A stretch of DNA of 64,000 bases. It comes from Roseibium salinum (GTDB lineage: Bacteria; Pseudomonadota; Alphaproteobacteria; Rhizobiales; Stappiaceae). The notes under the pieces are model-generated. The model saw only the letters and a list, made by a program, of their open reading frames with translations, ran no database searches and was not told the origin of the DNA. Made by a program: the position numbers and the translations under genes. The stretch spans positions 124,001 to 188,000 of the forward strand of contig NZ_JAPEVI010000003.1 in the NCBI RefSeq assembly GCF_026240905.1, read 5' to 3'. This document shows positions 34,431 to 43,451 of the stretch, in pieces. The first letter of the stretch is position 1; every line of letters starts with the position of its first letter.

Positions 34431-34456
34431 TTCGCCGGACCCTCAAGTCCGGCGAA
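34431..34456. terminator. Hairpin between convergent genes
   Basis: TTCGCCGGAC (34431-34440) and GTCCGGCGAA (34447-34456) flank a six-base loop, between the convergent ends of the SnoaL-like and iron-transport genes. No long T-run follows, so terminator function on either strand is inferred only. Confidence 0.5.
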
Positions 34457-34487
34457 ACGCAAGGCTTGGGGGCACTGCCCCTGATAA

Positions 34488-36338
34488 TCAATCTTCGAAT
34501 TCGAAAGGCGGGCAGGCCGTGCTGGAGGGCGTCAGGGATGTGTCCTTTCCCCAGGAGACGATCACCGGACGCTCCAGTGCCTCCAGCTTCATGATCCGGC
34601 AGGAAATGCCGAAGACGCTGGAGACGTTCTCCTCGGTCAGCACCTCCTCGGTGGCCCCGCTCGCGGCAATGCGGCCCCGTTCGAACAGGACGACGTGGTC
34701 CGCGTAGCGCATGGCCATGTTGAGGTCGTGCAGGACGATCACGAAGCTCCGGTTCTCCGCCCGGCTCAGGTGCTTGATCAGGTCGAGCAGTTCGAAGGCA
34801 TGGGCGATGTCGAGGTGATTGGTCGGCTCGTCCAGGAAGATGCGCGGCGCGTTCTGGGCCAGCGTCATCGCCACCCAGGCACGCTGAAGCTGACCGCCGG
34901 AAAGCTGCGCGAGGGAGCGGTCCCTGAGATCGGCCATTTCGGTGATCGCAAGCGCGGTTTCGCAGGCGGCGGTGTCCTCGGCCGAAGGGCCGGAGAAACG
35001 GCCGCGATGGGAATAGCGGCCCATCAGCACCAGGTCGCCGACGGTGAGGTCCGACGGCGCGTGGGGAGACTGGGACAGCATGGCCACCTGGCGGGCAAGT
35101 TCTTTCGCCGGCCAGTCGTGAAGCGGTCTTCCGGCAATCCGGACCTCCCCGCTGAGGGGCTTGTGCAGGCCGCGCATGGTTCTGAGCGCAGTGGACTTGC
35201 CGCTGCCGTTCGGGCCGCAAAAGGCGATGATCTTGTGGTCGGGCAGCTTCAGGGAGACCGCGTCGAGTGCGGTCGTGCCGTCATAGGCCGCGGTGACGTT
35301 TTCAAGGCGGGCCATGAGTTCAGGCATGATGTTGCCGTCCTTGATCAGCAGGTACAGGAACAAGGGAGCGCCGACGAGGGCCGTGAGGGCCCCGGCGGGA
35401 AGCTCCAGCGGCGGTGCAAGCGTTCGGGCGAGCGTATCGGCCAGGAGAACGATCAGGCTGCCGGTGAGGGCGGTGGAGAGCAGGTAGCCCGGCCGGAACT
35501 GGCCGTGAAAGATCCGCGCCACATGCGGGGCGACCAGCCCGACAAAGCCGATCGCGCCGACATGGGCCGCGGCAAGGGCGGTCAGGAAGACCGCGGCGGC
35601 CAGCAGGGCGAATTGCGCCTTTTCCAGCGATAGCCCGGTGGTTCTGGCGCTTTGCGGGTCGAGCGCCATCTGGTGTGCGGCCAGACGCTGGGCCATCAGG
35701 AAGGGCGTGATCGCGGCAAGACCCGCGCCGACGACATAGACATCCTGCCAGTGGGCGGCGCCGATGGAGCCGGTCAGCCAGGTCAGCGCCTGATTGGCCC
35801 GGTAGACCGGACCGAGGATGATCAGCAGCGTGACGGCGGCCTTGGCAAGTGCGGCCAGGGCGATGCCGTAGAGAATGATCTTCAGCGGCTTGTTGCCGCC
35901 CCGGTCCGCGGCCGCAAGTGCCATGACCAGGAAACCGAACAGCGCCGCGGCCGCGACGGCGGCAACCGGTTGCCAGTGGATGGAAACCAGAAGGTTGTTG
36001 GCGCTGTCGGAAAACAGCCACAGGAACAGCACCACGCCGACCGCCGCACCGTCGGTAATGCCGAGCACGGACGGCGAGGCCATGGGGTTGCGGACGACCC
36101 GCTGCAGCATTGCCCCGGCCAGCGCAAGGGCGGCGCCCGCCAGGATGGCAAGGGTAACGCGGGGCAGGCGGAGCGTCCAGACGATCACCTCGTCCATGCG
36201 CGCGCCCTGGTCAAGAAGGGCGGAAACCACCCGTTCCGGCGGCATGAAGCTGGAGCCGATGCCGGTTGCGGCGATGGTGACCAGAAGCAGGAGGCCGAGC
36301 AGCGGAACGAGCCTCGGCAACGCGGACAGGACGTTCAT
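34488..36338 (-). CDS. Fused FecCD permease and FecE-type ATPase of siderophore ABC transporter
   Basis: This 616-residue protein joins an inner-membrane iron-siderophore or haem-type permease (residues about 1-340; RLPRVTLAILAGAALALAGAMLQRVVRNPMASPSVLGIT, and GFVGLVAPHVARIFHG) to an ATPase (about 340-616) with Walker A GPNGSGKS, signature LSGGQLQRAW, Walker B RIFLDEP and H-loop VLHDLN. FecC/FecD and FecE are normally separate. It overlaps the second permease gene by four bases (ATGA at 36335). With the binding protein at 37426 it forms an iron-complex importer. Confidence 0.93.
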   Translation of the reverse strand: MNVLSALPRLVPLLGLLLLVTIAATGIGSSFMPPERVVSALLDQGARMDEVIVWTLRLPRVTLAILAGAALALAGAMLQRVVRNPMASPSVLGITDGAAVGVVLFLWLFSDSANNLLVSIHWQPVAAVAAAALFGFLVMALAAADRGGNKPLKIILYGIALAALAKAAVTLLIILGPVYRANQALTWLTGSIGAAHWQDVYVVGAGLAAITPFLMAQRLAAHQMALDPQSARTTGLSLEKAQFALLAAAVFLTALAAAHVGAIGFVGLVAPHVARIFHGQFRPGYLLSTALTGSLIVLLADTLARTLAPPLELPAGALTALVGAPLFLYLLIKDGNIMPELMARLENVTAAYDGTTALDAVSLKLPDHKIIAFCGPNGSGKSTALRTMRGLHKPLSGEVRIAGRPLHDWPAKELARQVAMLSQSPHAPSDLTVGDLVLMGRYSHRGRFSGPSAEDTAACETALAITEMADLRDRSLAQLSGGQLQRAWVAMTLAQNAPRIFLDEPTNHLDIAHAFELLDLIKHLSRAENRSFVIVLHDLNMAMRYADHVVLFERGRIAASGATEEVLTEENVSSVFGISCRIMKLEALERPVIVSWGKDTSLTPSSTACPPFEFED

Positions 36339-37327
36339 CGGATCGCAGCTCCCTTCCGTTCCCGCAGGAGATGGATCAGCAGGGGGACGCCGACCAGCGC
36401 CAGAACCGGGCTGATGGGGGCTTCTCCGGGTGCAACGATGATCCGGGCGAGAATGTCCGCGGCAATTGCAATAACTGCACCGGTGAGCATGGACACCACG
36501 ATGAGCTGGCGCGTCGGCGGCAGGTTCGTGCCCGAGAGGCGCTGCGCGATATGCGGCGCGGCGAGACCGAGGAACAGCACCGGCCCCGCCATGGCGACCG
36601 CGCCGGCGGCCAGCAGCGCGGCGAAGAAGAGGGCTGCCAGTCGCGCCGCGACGACATTGACGCCGACCGAGCGCGCCGTGGCGTCATCGAGGCGCAGGAC
36701 GTCGAGCGAGGAGGCCAGGAACAGGCTGCCCGCGCATCCGGCGACGAGGAGCGGAATTCCGAGCAGCAGAAGATCGAGCGGCCGGTTGGCGAAGCTGCCG
36801 GATAGCCAGAACAGCAATGTTTCGAGCGCCGACTCGTCAATCAGGAGAAGCGTCTGCGTGAAGGAGGCGAGCAGTGAGGCGACGGTGAAACCGGCCAGTA
36901 GCGTCGTAGCCGGATTGTCTGCGCCGCCGGCCGAGATCGACAGGAAGAAGACGAGAGCCGTTGTCAGCAGCGCGCCGAGGATGGCTGCGGCGCCGATCCC
37001 GGCAAGGCTCGAGACACCGAAGACGGTGATGCCGAGGGTCACGAACAGCGCCGCGCCGGCATTGAGGCCGAGCAGGCCGGGCTCGGCCAGGGGATTGCGG
37101 GTGACGGATTGCATCAGGAGACCGGACAGGCCGAGGGCCGCGCCGCAAAAGAGCCCGATCAAGGTCCTGGGCAGCCGCAGGGTGGTGACGATGAGGGCAT
37201 CGGTTCCCTCAGCCCCGGCAAGCGCAGCGAAGACCGTTTGCGGGCTGTAAAACGTCAGTCCCGCATGAAGGCTCAGGAAGACGGCAGCGCAAAGGGCAGC
37301 GCCAAGTCCGATAACCAGCCGCGTCAC
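36335..37327 (-). CDS. FecCD-family iron-siderophore ABC permease
   Basis: This 330-residue inner-membrane permease shows about nine hydrophobic segments with LRLPRTLIGLFCGAALGLSGLLMQSVTRNPLAEPGLLGL and the family loop FLGLAAPHIAQRLSG. It is the partner of the permease half of the downstream fusion and is divergent from the binding-protein gene. The 98-base intergenic region should hold the promoters; I could not recognise a clear Fur or Irr box. Confidence 0.93.
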   Translation of the reverse strand: MTRLVIGLGAALCAAVFLSLHAGLTFYSPQTVFAALAGAEGTDALIVTTLRLPRTLIGLFCGAALGLSGLLMQSVTRNPLAEPGLLGLNAGAALFVTLGITVFGVSSLAGIGAAAILGALLTTALVFFLSISAGGADNPATTLLAGFTVASLLASFTQTLLLIDESALETLLFWLSGSFANRPLDLLLLGIPLLVAGCAGSLFLASSLDVLRLDDATARSVGVNVVAARLAALFFAALLAAGAVAMAGPVLFLGLAAPHIAQRLSGTNLPPTRQLIVVSMLTGAVIAIAADILARIIVAPGEAPISPVLALVGVPLLIHLLRERKGAAIR

Positions 37328-37425
37328 GCCAACGATCTCCCCTCCGGTTTGACAATCGATCCGGTTTCGTCACATACACGCGTTTAATAGTGGAGGCAAA
37401 TTATCAACTTTTTGGAGTCGTTCTA

Positions 37426-38334
37426 ATGAAGGCCTTGAAGCAAGTTCTGCGTATTCTGCCGCTCTGCGCGATGCTGGGGGCCGCGCCCGCGCTCGCCCGG
37501 GACGTGACCGACAGCATGGGGACCGTGACCGTTCCCGATGAACCCAAGCGCGTTGTCGTGCTGACGAACGAAGGCACGGAAGCCTTGCTGGCCTTGGGCG
37601 TGACGCCCGTGGGCGCGGCCAATTCCTGGAACGGCGATCCCTGGTGGGATCACATTTCCGAAGCGATGGAAGGGGCCGAGCCGGTCGGCAAGGAAAGCGC
37701 GGTGAACCTGGAAATGGTGGCGGCGCTCGAGCCGGACCTGATCCTGGGCAACAAGCAGCGCCACGAGGAGATCCATGCCCAGCTTTCCGCCATTGCGCCG
37801 ACGGTGATGTCGCAGGAACTGCGCGGCGACTGGAAGATCAATTTCCGCCTTTATGCCGAAGCCCTCGGCAAGCAGGCGGAAGCCGAGGCGGCCATTGACG
37901 ACTATGACGCCGCCGTCGCGTCGCTGCGCGAAAAACTCGGCGACCATCTCAACGAGGAAGTCTCCGTCATCCGCTTCGTGCCGGGCCAGATCCGCATCTA
38001 TCAGCTGGACAGCTTTTCCGGCGTTCTCCTGAAGGATATCGGCTTCAACCGTCCGGCGAACCAGAATGTCGAGGAATTCGCCATTCGCACGGGCAAGGAA
38101 AGCATTCCGGACATGGACGGCGACCGGATCTTCTATTTCACCTACGAGACGGGGAACGGCGAAGGGTCCGCACTGGAAGAGGAAGTGCTGTCCGATCCGC
38201 TGTGGCAGTCCCTGTCGGCGGTCAAGGCCGGCAATGTCCACCGGGTCAGCGATGCGATCTGGAACACGGCCGGCGGCATCATCGCCGCCCGGCTGATGCT
38301 GCAGGATATCGAACGGATCTACGGCGTGGAGTGA
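37426..38334 (+). CDS. Iron-siderophore ABC transporter substrate-binding protein (FecB/FepB type)
   Basis: This 302-residue exported protein has a signal sequence (LKQVLRILPLCAMLGAAPALA) and the helical-backbone binding fold of type III binding proteins: DVTDSMGTVTVPDEPKRVVVLTNEGTEALLALGVTPVGAAN and NLEMVAALEPDLILGNKQRHEEI. It would deliver a ferric chelate to the permeases encoded divergently. ATG at 37426 is preceded by GGAG. The chelate is not identifiable. Confidence 0.92.
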   Translation: MKALKQVLRILPLCAMLGAAPALARDVTDSMGTVTVPDEPKRVVVLTNEGTEALLALGVTPVGAANSWNGDPWWDHISEAMEGAEPVGKESAVNLEMVAALEPDLILGNKQRHEEIHAQLSAIAPTVMSQELRGDWKINFRLYAEALGKQAEAEAAIDDYDAAVASLREKLGDHLNEEVSVIRFVPGQIRIYQLDSFSGVLLKDIGFNRPANQNVEEFAIRTGKESIPDMDGDRIFYFTYETGNGEGSALEEEVLSDPLWQSLSAVKAGNVHRVSDAIWNTAGGIIAARLMLQDIERIYGVE

Positions 38335-38399
38335 ACGGGCCAACCGGTCGGAAAACGCTGATCCGTTTCAAGCGCCCGGCAGGACGAACTCCAGAATCA

Positions 38400-38996
38400 T
38401 CACATCTCGAGCCCCACTGCAGCGCTTGAGCTGATGTTGCCACGCCAGAGAAGTATTGCGGCCAGGAGCCCCCAGACGAACAGCAGAAACTCAATAACTG
38501 TGAGAATTTCCGCGTCGGCGGGTCGCGACGTTGTGGAAAGATCATAGAGCGTAGTTACGCCGAGGGCGGCTCCAACGCCAAGGAAGAGGTGACCGATGAT
38601 CAGGGCTAGCAGCGGTGTAACCGTCCCGATCGTTCCAAGTGCGCCAATCACTTTGACATTACCGCTTCTGTGCAGGAACGCGACCGACCAGAACAGAACG
38701 GCCAGAAGCAGGGCGAAAGCATAGAGGATCAGAAGGCGGGCCTGCTCGGGCCCCGCCGGTGCCAAGAGCGCCATCATCCTCGCAATTGCCGCGAACGCAA
38801 ACGAGACGAGGCCCGCCCGGTTGAGCGGCTTGTAAACCCCCATCTCATCCGCGAAGGCCCAGGCGCCAAAGGTGGTCATCCCCAATGCCAGAAGTTTCAG
38901 GGCAATGAGATCGACGGGAGGAAATCTCAGAAGGAGGCCCGCAAGTGGGCCTGTCGCCAATGCGAGCGCGCCGATGCGTGCGTTGAGGGTTGCCAT
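38400..38996 (-). CDS. Hypothetical multi-helix membrane protein
   Basis: This 198-residue inner-membrane protein has about six hydrophobic segments, for example LALATGPLAGLLLRF, LLALGMTTFGAWAFADEMGVY, LILYAFALLLAVLFWSVAF and LTVIEFLLFVWGLLAAILLW. I do not recognise the family. It is divergent from the TetR gene at 39131, with palindromes CGGACA/TGTCCG in the intergenic region, so it is probably that regulator's target. Confidence 0.75.
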   Translation of the reverse strand: MATLNARIGALALATGPLAGLLLRFPPVDLIALKLLALGMTTFGAWAFADEMGVYKPLNRAGLVSFAFAAIARMMALLAPAGPEQARLLILYAFALLLAVLFWSVAFLHRSGNVKVIGALGTIGTVTPLLALIIGHLFLGVGAALGVTTLYDLSTTSRPADAEILTVIEFLLFVWGLLAAILLWRGNISSSAAVGLEM

Positions 38997-39055
38997 ATCC
39001 GTGTCCTCGTAGTTTGAACCGCGGGCAGGCTAATGTAATGAGGAAGGCGGCGGCC

Positions 39056-39106
39056 CGGACATTCGAGACCATGTGTCCGCATTCGGACATCAATGCCGAT
39101 TGTCCG
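39056..39106. promoter_or_regulatory. Predicted TetR operators (TGTCCG/CGGACA cluster)
   Basis: The perfect palindrome TGTCCG-CATT-CGGACA lies at 39074-39089, flanked by CGGACA at 39056-39061 and TGTCCG at 39101-39106. It is in the promoter region between the divergent membrane-protein and TetR genes. Confidence 0.55.
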
Positions 39107-39130
39107 CAGCAGCGAAGGGGACGGTGAAGA

Positions 39131-39648
39131 ATGAGCCGGCAAAGTGCAAAGACCAAAGCCTCCATTCATGAAGCCTTTGTCGAACTGGTTTTTTCGAAGC
39201 GGTATGACGAGATCCGCATGACCGATATTGCGGCGGTGGCCAATGTCGGCCGGTCAACGCTCTACCAGCACTATCCCGACAAGGATGCAATCCTGCTTGC
39301 CAACATGGACTGGGTTCTGAACGGCTTGCTGCAGACAACGGACGGTCCGTCGGCGGAGAACCAGGTAACAACCGTTCTCGATCACATCTGGCAGCACCGG
39401 CCCCAGGCGCGCCGGCTGCTTTTCGGCACGACCGGTGAAAAACTGGAAGCCGCCCTGGCGGGCGCTGTCGCTCGGAAGCTTCATCAGGACAGACCGGACG
39501 CCTTGCCAGCCGTCTTTACCGCCAACCAGGTTGCCGCTGCCGTCTTTTCAGCCCTGCGAACCTGGTTGCGGGGGAGGGGTCGTGTTCACCTTTGAGCCTT
39601 GCGAGTGGCCTCTGCCGGACATCATCGGCCCTGACAGGGCACCGGTAA
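39131..39648 (+). pseudogene. TetR-family regulator, likely frameshifted at a G-run near its end
   Basis: The N-terminal helix-turn-helix is clear (IHEAFVELVFSKRYDEIRMTDIAAVANVGRSTLYQHYPDK). The current frame stops at 39595 as RTWLRGRGRVHL. Adding one G to the five-G run at 39570-39574 gives RTWLRGEGSCSPLSLASGLCRTSSAL and a stop at 39648, which looks like a typical TetR C-terminus. The gene may therefore be intact in the organism, or its last part may be altered. Without correction it is 154 residues. It is divergent from the membrane-protein gene at 38400. Confidence 0.7.
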
Positions 39649-39666
39649 CGGCGCCCGTTGCAGCTG

Positions 39667-40098
39667 TCAGATTGCGCTCAAGGTGATGAGGGCGACGATG
39701 AGGTATCGTCCGGTCTTTGCGATGGCGACGAGGACCAGGAAGCTCCAGAAGGGTTCCTTCAGGACGCCGGCGGCCAGGGTCAGTGGATCGCCGATGATCG
39801 GCGCCCAGCTCAACAGCAGGCTCCAGCGGCCGTAGCGGTGGTACCATGTCGTGGCCTTTTCCAGCTTGTCGCCGCTGACGGGAAACCACGTGGCTTCGGA
39901 AAATTTCGCAGCTCCCCGGCCGAGCCCCCAGTTCACGACGGATCCGAGCGTGTTGCCGAGACTGGCGGCGGCGATCAGCAGGATCACGGGCTCGTCGCCC
40001 AGGTAGATCAGGCCGGAGAGGCCGAGTTCCGACTGGGCCGGGAGCAGGGTGGCGGCCAGGAAGCTGACGCCGAAAAGAGCCAGGACGGCGCTGCTCAT
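39667..40098 (-). CDS. YqaA/SNARE-associated (DedA-like) membrane protein
   Basis: This 143-residue inner-membrane protein matches the YqaA group of the DedA/VTT superfamily: FLAATLLPAQSELGLSGLIYLG, SLGNTLGSVVNWGLGRG and RWSLLLSWAPIIGDPLTLAAGVLKEPFWSFLVLVAIAKTGRYL. The GDPLTLAAG and proline-containing motif are typical. DedA-type proteins move lipids or proton-driven substrates in membranes; the role of YqaA members is unknown. Confidence 0.88.
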   Translation of the reverse strand: MSSAVLALFGVSFLAATLLPAQSELGLSGLIYLGDEPVILLIAAASLGNTLGSVVNWGLGRGAAKFSEATWFPVSGDKLEKATTWYHRYGRWSLLLSWAPIIGDPLTLAAGVLKEPFWSFLVLVAIAKTGRYLIVALITLSAI

Positions 40099-40122
40099 GG
40101 GCGCGCCGTGAAAGAGGACGAC

Positions 40123-40182
40123 ATGCTCCTGCGCATGGAGCCCATGCTTCGAGACAGCGCTGCGCGCCTCCTCAGCATGAGG
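40123..40182. repeat. Rhizobiales-type intergenic palindrome, partial copy C
   Basis: CATGCTTCGAGAC near 40143 and CTCCTCAGCATGAGG near 40168-40182 match copies A, B and D; the left outer arm is altered (CATGCTCCTGCGCATGGAG). Partial or diverged copy. The rest of 40183-40336 has no recognised feature. Confidence 0.65.
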
Positions 40183-40336
40183 TCTGACTCGCAGCGAAGC
40201 GTATTCCTAAGGATCCTGCCCCGGTGCATTCCATTTTATGGGGCCATACCCTAATCAGAGTCATCCGTGTCAACCGGCAGCAGCTTGTTCTGATCGGGCT
40301 CAAACCACAGTTTCGGCCGGACGTCCAGTGCCGGGC

Positions 40337-41140
40337 TCAGTCCCAGGGACGGATCGCCGCCAGGGCAAAGCGGTGGGCGGAGCTCTGGCGGAGGCGATCG
40401 GCGAGGCTGTGGCCGCGCATGCCCCTGCCATAGAGCGGCGCGACGGCAAGCTGGTGGAAGCCGGTGAAGCCGGCTGCCTTGAGGTCCGACATCAGCCGCT
40501 CCACACTGAGGCCTTCGCTATAGGGCAGGCGGCTGAGGATATCTTCGTGGCGGGACCGGTCCCCTTGCGGCTGCTGCGGTCCGGAGAGACGGTCGGCGAG
40601 CCAGTGGCGCAGGCGCAGGAGCGCGCTCCTGGGAGCCCGGAAATCTCCGTCGACGATCAGGAGGCGCCCGCCGGGCTTGAGGACCCGGAACCATTCGCCG
40701 TAGGCGGCCTGCGGATCGGTGAGGGTCCAGGCCAGGTGCCGGGTGATGGCGAAATCGAAGCCGGCATCTTCCAGAAGCCTCATCGATTGAGCATCGCTCA
40801 GGACCGGGCGCCAGTCCCGGCCCGCCAGCTTGGCGCGGGCCAGGGCCAGCATGGTTTCGGAAAAGTCCAGCCCCGTGACGGAGGCGCCGAGGCCGGTGAG
40901 CACGCGGCTGATCTCGCCCGTGCCGCAGGCGATGTCCAGAACCTGCCATCCTTCGAGGCTGTCATGCCTGCCGACGCCGCAGGCCGTACGCACCAGCCGC
41001 TGCCACTCGGGCATGCCGAAGCGGTTCTCGATCCGGTGGGAAACGGAGCCGTCGAAGGTGGCGGCGCGGCCGGACCAGTAGTCGCAGATCTCGTCCTTGA
41101 GCCCGAAATTGGCAGCGAGGGGGGCTGTCTCCAAAGTCAT
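40337..41140 (-). CDS. Class I SAM-dependent methyltransferase
   Basis: This 267-residue cytoplasmic methyltransferase has motif I VLDIACGTGEISRVLTGLGASVTGLDFS, followed by RDWRPVLSDAQSM, the motif IV-like FDFAITRHLAWTLTDP and the helical EWFRVLKPGGRLLIVDG. It may methylate a small molecule; the acceptor is unknown. ATG at 41140 is chosen over TTG at 41143. It is divergent from the NMT1-type ABC importer with a 430-base intergenic region (41141-41574) that contains no gene I can support. Confidence 0.88.
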   Translation of the reverse strand: MTLETAPLAANFGLKDEICDYWSGRAATFDGSVSHRIENRFGMPEWQRLVRTACGVGRHDSLEGWQVLDIACGTGEISRVLTGLGASVTGLDFSETMLALARAKLAGRDWRPVLSDAQSMRLLEDAGFDFAITRHLAWTLTDPQAAYGEWFRVLKPGGRLLIVDGDFRAPRSALLRLRHWLADRLSGPQQPQGDRSRHEDILSRLPYSEGLSVERLMSDLKAAGFTGFHQLAVAPLYGRGMRGHSLADRLRQSSAHRFALAAIRPWD

Positions 41141-41574
41141 CAAATCTATTCCGATGCAGCGTCAAAAGAATGGTCGCGTGAGGGATGACGCTCCCTCCCG
41201 CTGTCGCCGGTGCGGTTCCCGCCATGATGGCCGCGCGACGAACCGGCGCCGCGCGCTCCGGCTGGCGGACCGTATTTAACATGAATATGATAGTCAAGTT
41301 AACTTCTTGCAGTTGAACGGAAGGCCGCCGGGCGGGCAAGGCGGGGACCGCTGCGTTGCGGTCCGGCCTTGACAAGGGATGTGCAAGGATCGGAAAAATA
41401 ATCAATATCCCCAGACACGGGTCCAGAGTTTGGAGCCAGCCGTGCCGCTTCGGGCCGATTGACCAGCGGGAGGGCCGCACAGAATTCGGCGCACGGGCTG
41501 TGCGCCGGTCCGCCAGGCCGATATCCGCGCATGGGCAGTTATCAAAGAAGAAGACGTTCAGGGAGGACAACAGG

Positions 41575-42591
41575 ATGAAACTGAGCAGAAGACAGACACT
41601 CGGCCTGATGGGCGGCGCGGCCGCCTCGGCGCTTGCGGCCCCGGCCATCGCCCAGAACAGGAAGATCGTGGTCGGCGCGCTGCGCTTCACCTCGCATGCG
41701 GGCAGCTTCGTGGCCGTGGAGCGCGGCTATTTTGCCGATGCCGGCCTCGACGTGGAGCTGAAGTTCTTCCAGGCGGCGCAGCCGATGGCGGTCGCGATCG
41801 CCTCTGGCGACGTGGACTATGCGGTGACCGCGATTTCCGGCGGGCTGATCTCGCTTGCCGACAAGGGCGCGATCAAGGTGATCGGCGGCGGCCTGACGGA
41901 GGAAAAGGGCATTGACGGGCAGAAGATCCTGGCCTCCGACGCGGCCTTCCAGGCGGGGCTGACCTCGCCGGCCCAGCTCGGCGGCAAGACCTTCGGCATG
42001 ACCACGGCCGGCTCCTCCTTCCACTACATGGGCTCCAAGATCGCAGAGGCCGAAGGCGTCAAGATGACGTTCAAGCCCCTGCAGAAGGTCGGCGCCGTCA
42101 TCGGGGCGCTGAAGTCCGGGCAGATCGATGCCTGGACGATCGTGCCGCATATCGCCAAGCCGCTGGCCGGTTCCGGCGCGGTGCATATCATCGGCGATGT
42201 CGCGGACTACCTGCCGGGCTATCAGGTGACGACGGTGTTTACCTCCACGCAAAACGCAACGGACGAGCGGCAGCAGACGGAGGATTTCCTGACGGCCTTC
42301 AGCAAGGGCGTGGCGAACTACAACGCCGCCATGATCGAGAAGACCGGCGGCGATGACGGCGAGGCCGCCATGGTCGACCTCATTCACAAATACGTCTACG
42401 CGGACCAGCCGCGCGAAAAGGCCGCCCCCAGCATCATCAACGGCACCATGCGGCTGAACGAAGGGGCGAAGCTGAACATCGCCTCCATTCGCGACCAGCT
42501 CGAATGGTTCCAGGCCGAAGACCTGGTCAGCAAGGACGTGACCCTCGATACGCTGGTCGACAGCAGCTATGTGGAGACCTACGAAGGCTGA
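41575..42591 (+). CDS. NMT1/THI5-like ABC transporter substrate-binding protein (Tat-exported)
   Basis: This 338-residue periplasmic protein begins with a Tat-type signal (MKLSRRQTLGLMGGAAASALAAPAIA; SRRQTLG motif). The mature part is NMT1/SsuA-like: IVVGALRFTSHAGSFVAVERGYFADAGLDVELKFFQ and AQLGGKTFGMTTAGSSFHYMG. With the following ATPase and permease it forms a sulfonate/pyrimidine-type importer. The substrate (hydroxymethylpyrimidine, taurine, an aromatic or other) cannot be told. ATG at 41575 follows GGGAGGACAACAGG. Confidence 0.92.
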   Translation: MKLSRRQTLGLMGGAAASALAAPAIAQNRKIVVGALRFTSHAGSFVAVERGYFADAGLDVELKFFQAAQPMAVAIASGDVDYAVTAISGGLISLADKGAIKVIGGGLTEEKGIDGQKILASDAAFQAGLTSPAQLGGKTFGMTTAGSSFHYMGSKIAEAEGVKMTFKPLQKVGAVIGALKSGQIDAWTIVPHIAKPLAGSGAVHIIGDVADYLPGYQVTTVFTSTQNATDERQQTEDFLTAFSKGVANYNAAMIEKTGGDDGEAAMVDLIHKYVYADQPREKAAPSIINGTMRLNEGAKLNIASIRDQLEWFQAEDLVSKDVTLDTLVDSSYVETYEG

Positions 42592-42620
42592 GCTGCCTTG
42601 ACGGCTTGCCACTGATGACA

Positions 42621-42648
42621 CGGCAGCGTCCGGAAGCGGGCGCTGCCG
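42621..42648 (+). terminator. Hairpin between binding protein and ATPase genes
   Basis: CGGCAGCG (42621-42628) and CGCTGCCG (42641-42648) pair around a 12-base loop. It sits in the 92-base gap after the binding-protein gene and may lower downstream expression, as in many such operons. Confidence 0.5.
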
Positions 42649-42683
42649 CCTTCGGTGTTTCCCATGAATGACAAGAGCCCCCG

Positions 42684-43451
42684 ATGGACATAAGACTGGA
42701 CTCGATCAGCCATTCATATGGCGACACCGAAGTGCTCAGCGATATCTCGCTCGACATTCCGGCCGGGCGGATCGTCTGCCTGGTCGGGCCGTCGGGCTGC
42801 GGGAAGTCGACGCTTCTCAGGTTCATCGGCGGCCTGGAGCGGCCGGACACGGGGCGCGTGCTGCAGCTCGGCAGCGCGCCGGAAGGCTGTCTCAATCCGC
42901 TGACCTTCGTCTTCCAGGATTTCGCCCTGCTGCCCTGGCGCAGCGTGCGCGGCAACGTCTCGCTGGTGCTGGAGGATCACGGCATGGGCGGCGCGAAGGC
43001 ACGGGCCATCATCGACGACGTGCTGGCGCGCACCCGGCTCTCGGATTTCGCGGACGCCCTGCCCAGGCAACTGTCCGGCGGCATGAAGCAGCGGGTGGCG
43101 ATCGCCCGGGCGCTGGCGGTCAATCCGGCCGTCATGCTGATGGACGAGCCGTTGTCGGCGCTCGACAGCCAGACGCGCGAACTTCTGATGGACGACCTCG
43201 TTAGCCTGTGGACGCGCCAGCCGTTCACGGCCGTCTACGTGACCCACAACCTGGCCGAGGCCGTGCGCCTGGGCCACAAGATCGTGGTGCTCTCCCGCCG
43301 GCCGGGCAAAATCCGCGAGATCGTCACCATCGACACGCCGATCCAGGAGCGCAGCGTGGGCGATCCGGTCTGCCAGAACAAACACGACCTTCTTTGGGGA
43401 CTGCTGCGCGAGGAAGCGCGCGCCGCGGATGAGGAACTGATCGATGGCTGA
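42684..43451 (+). CDS. ABC transporter ATP-binding protein (SsuB/TauB type)
   Basis: This 255-residue ATPase has Walker A GPSGCGKST near residue 36, Q-loop FVFQDFALLPWRSV, signature LSGGMKQR, Walker B AVMLMDEP and H-loop VTHNLAEA. The Q-loop region QDFALLPW is typical of the nitrate/sulfonate/NMT1 group. It energises the importer with the permease that follows after an eight-base overlap. Confidence 0.93.
   Translation: MDIRLDSISHSYGDTEVLSDISLDIPAGRIVCLVGPSGCGKSTLLRFIGGLERPDTGRVLQLGSAPEGCLNPLTFVFQDFALLPWRSVRGNVSLVLEDHGMGGAKARAIIDDVLARTRLSDFADALPRQLSGGMKQRVAIARALAVNPAVMLMDEPLSALDSQTRELLMDDLVSLWTRQPFTAVYVTHNLAEAVRLGHKIVVLSRRPGKIREIVTIDTPIQERSVGDPVCQNKHDLLWGLLREEARAADEELIDG

Noticed and set aside
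37328..37425. Fur or Irr box before the iron importer
   Set aside because: No clear inverted repeat of the known consensus was found in these 98 bases, so regulation was not claimed.
41141..41574. TPP riboswitch upstream of the NMT1-type importer
   Set aside because: I looked for the conserved THI-box core (CUGAGA and the second helix) and did not see it in the expected order.
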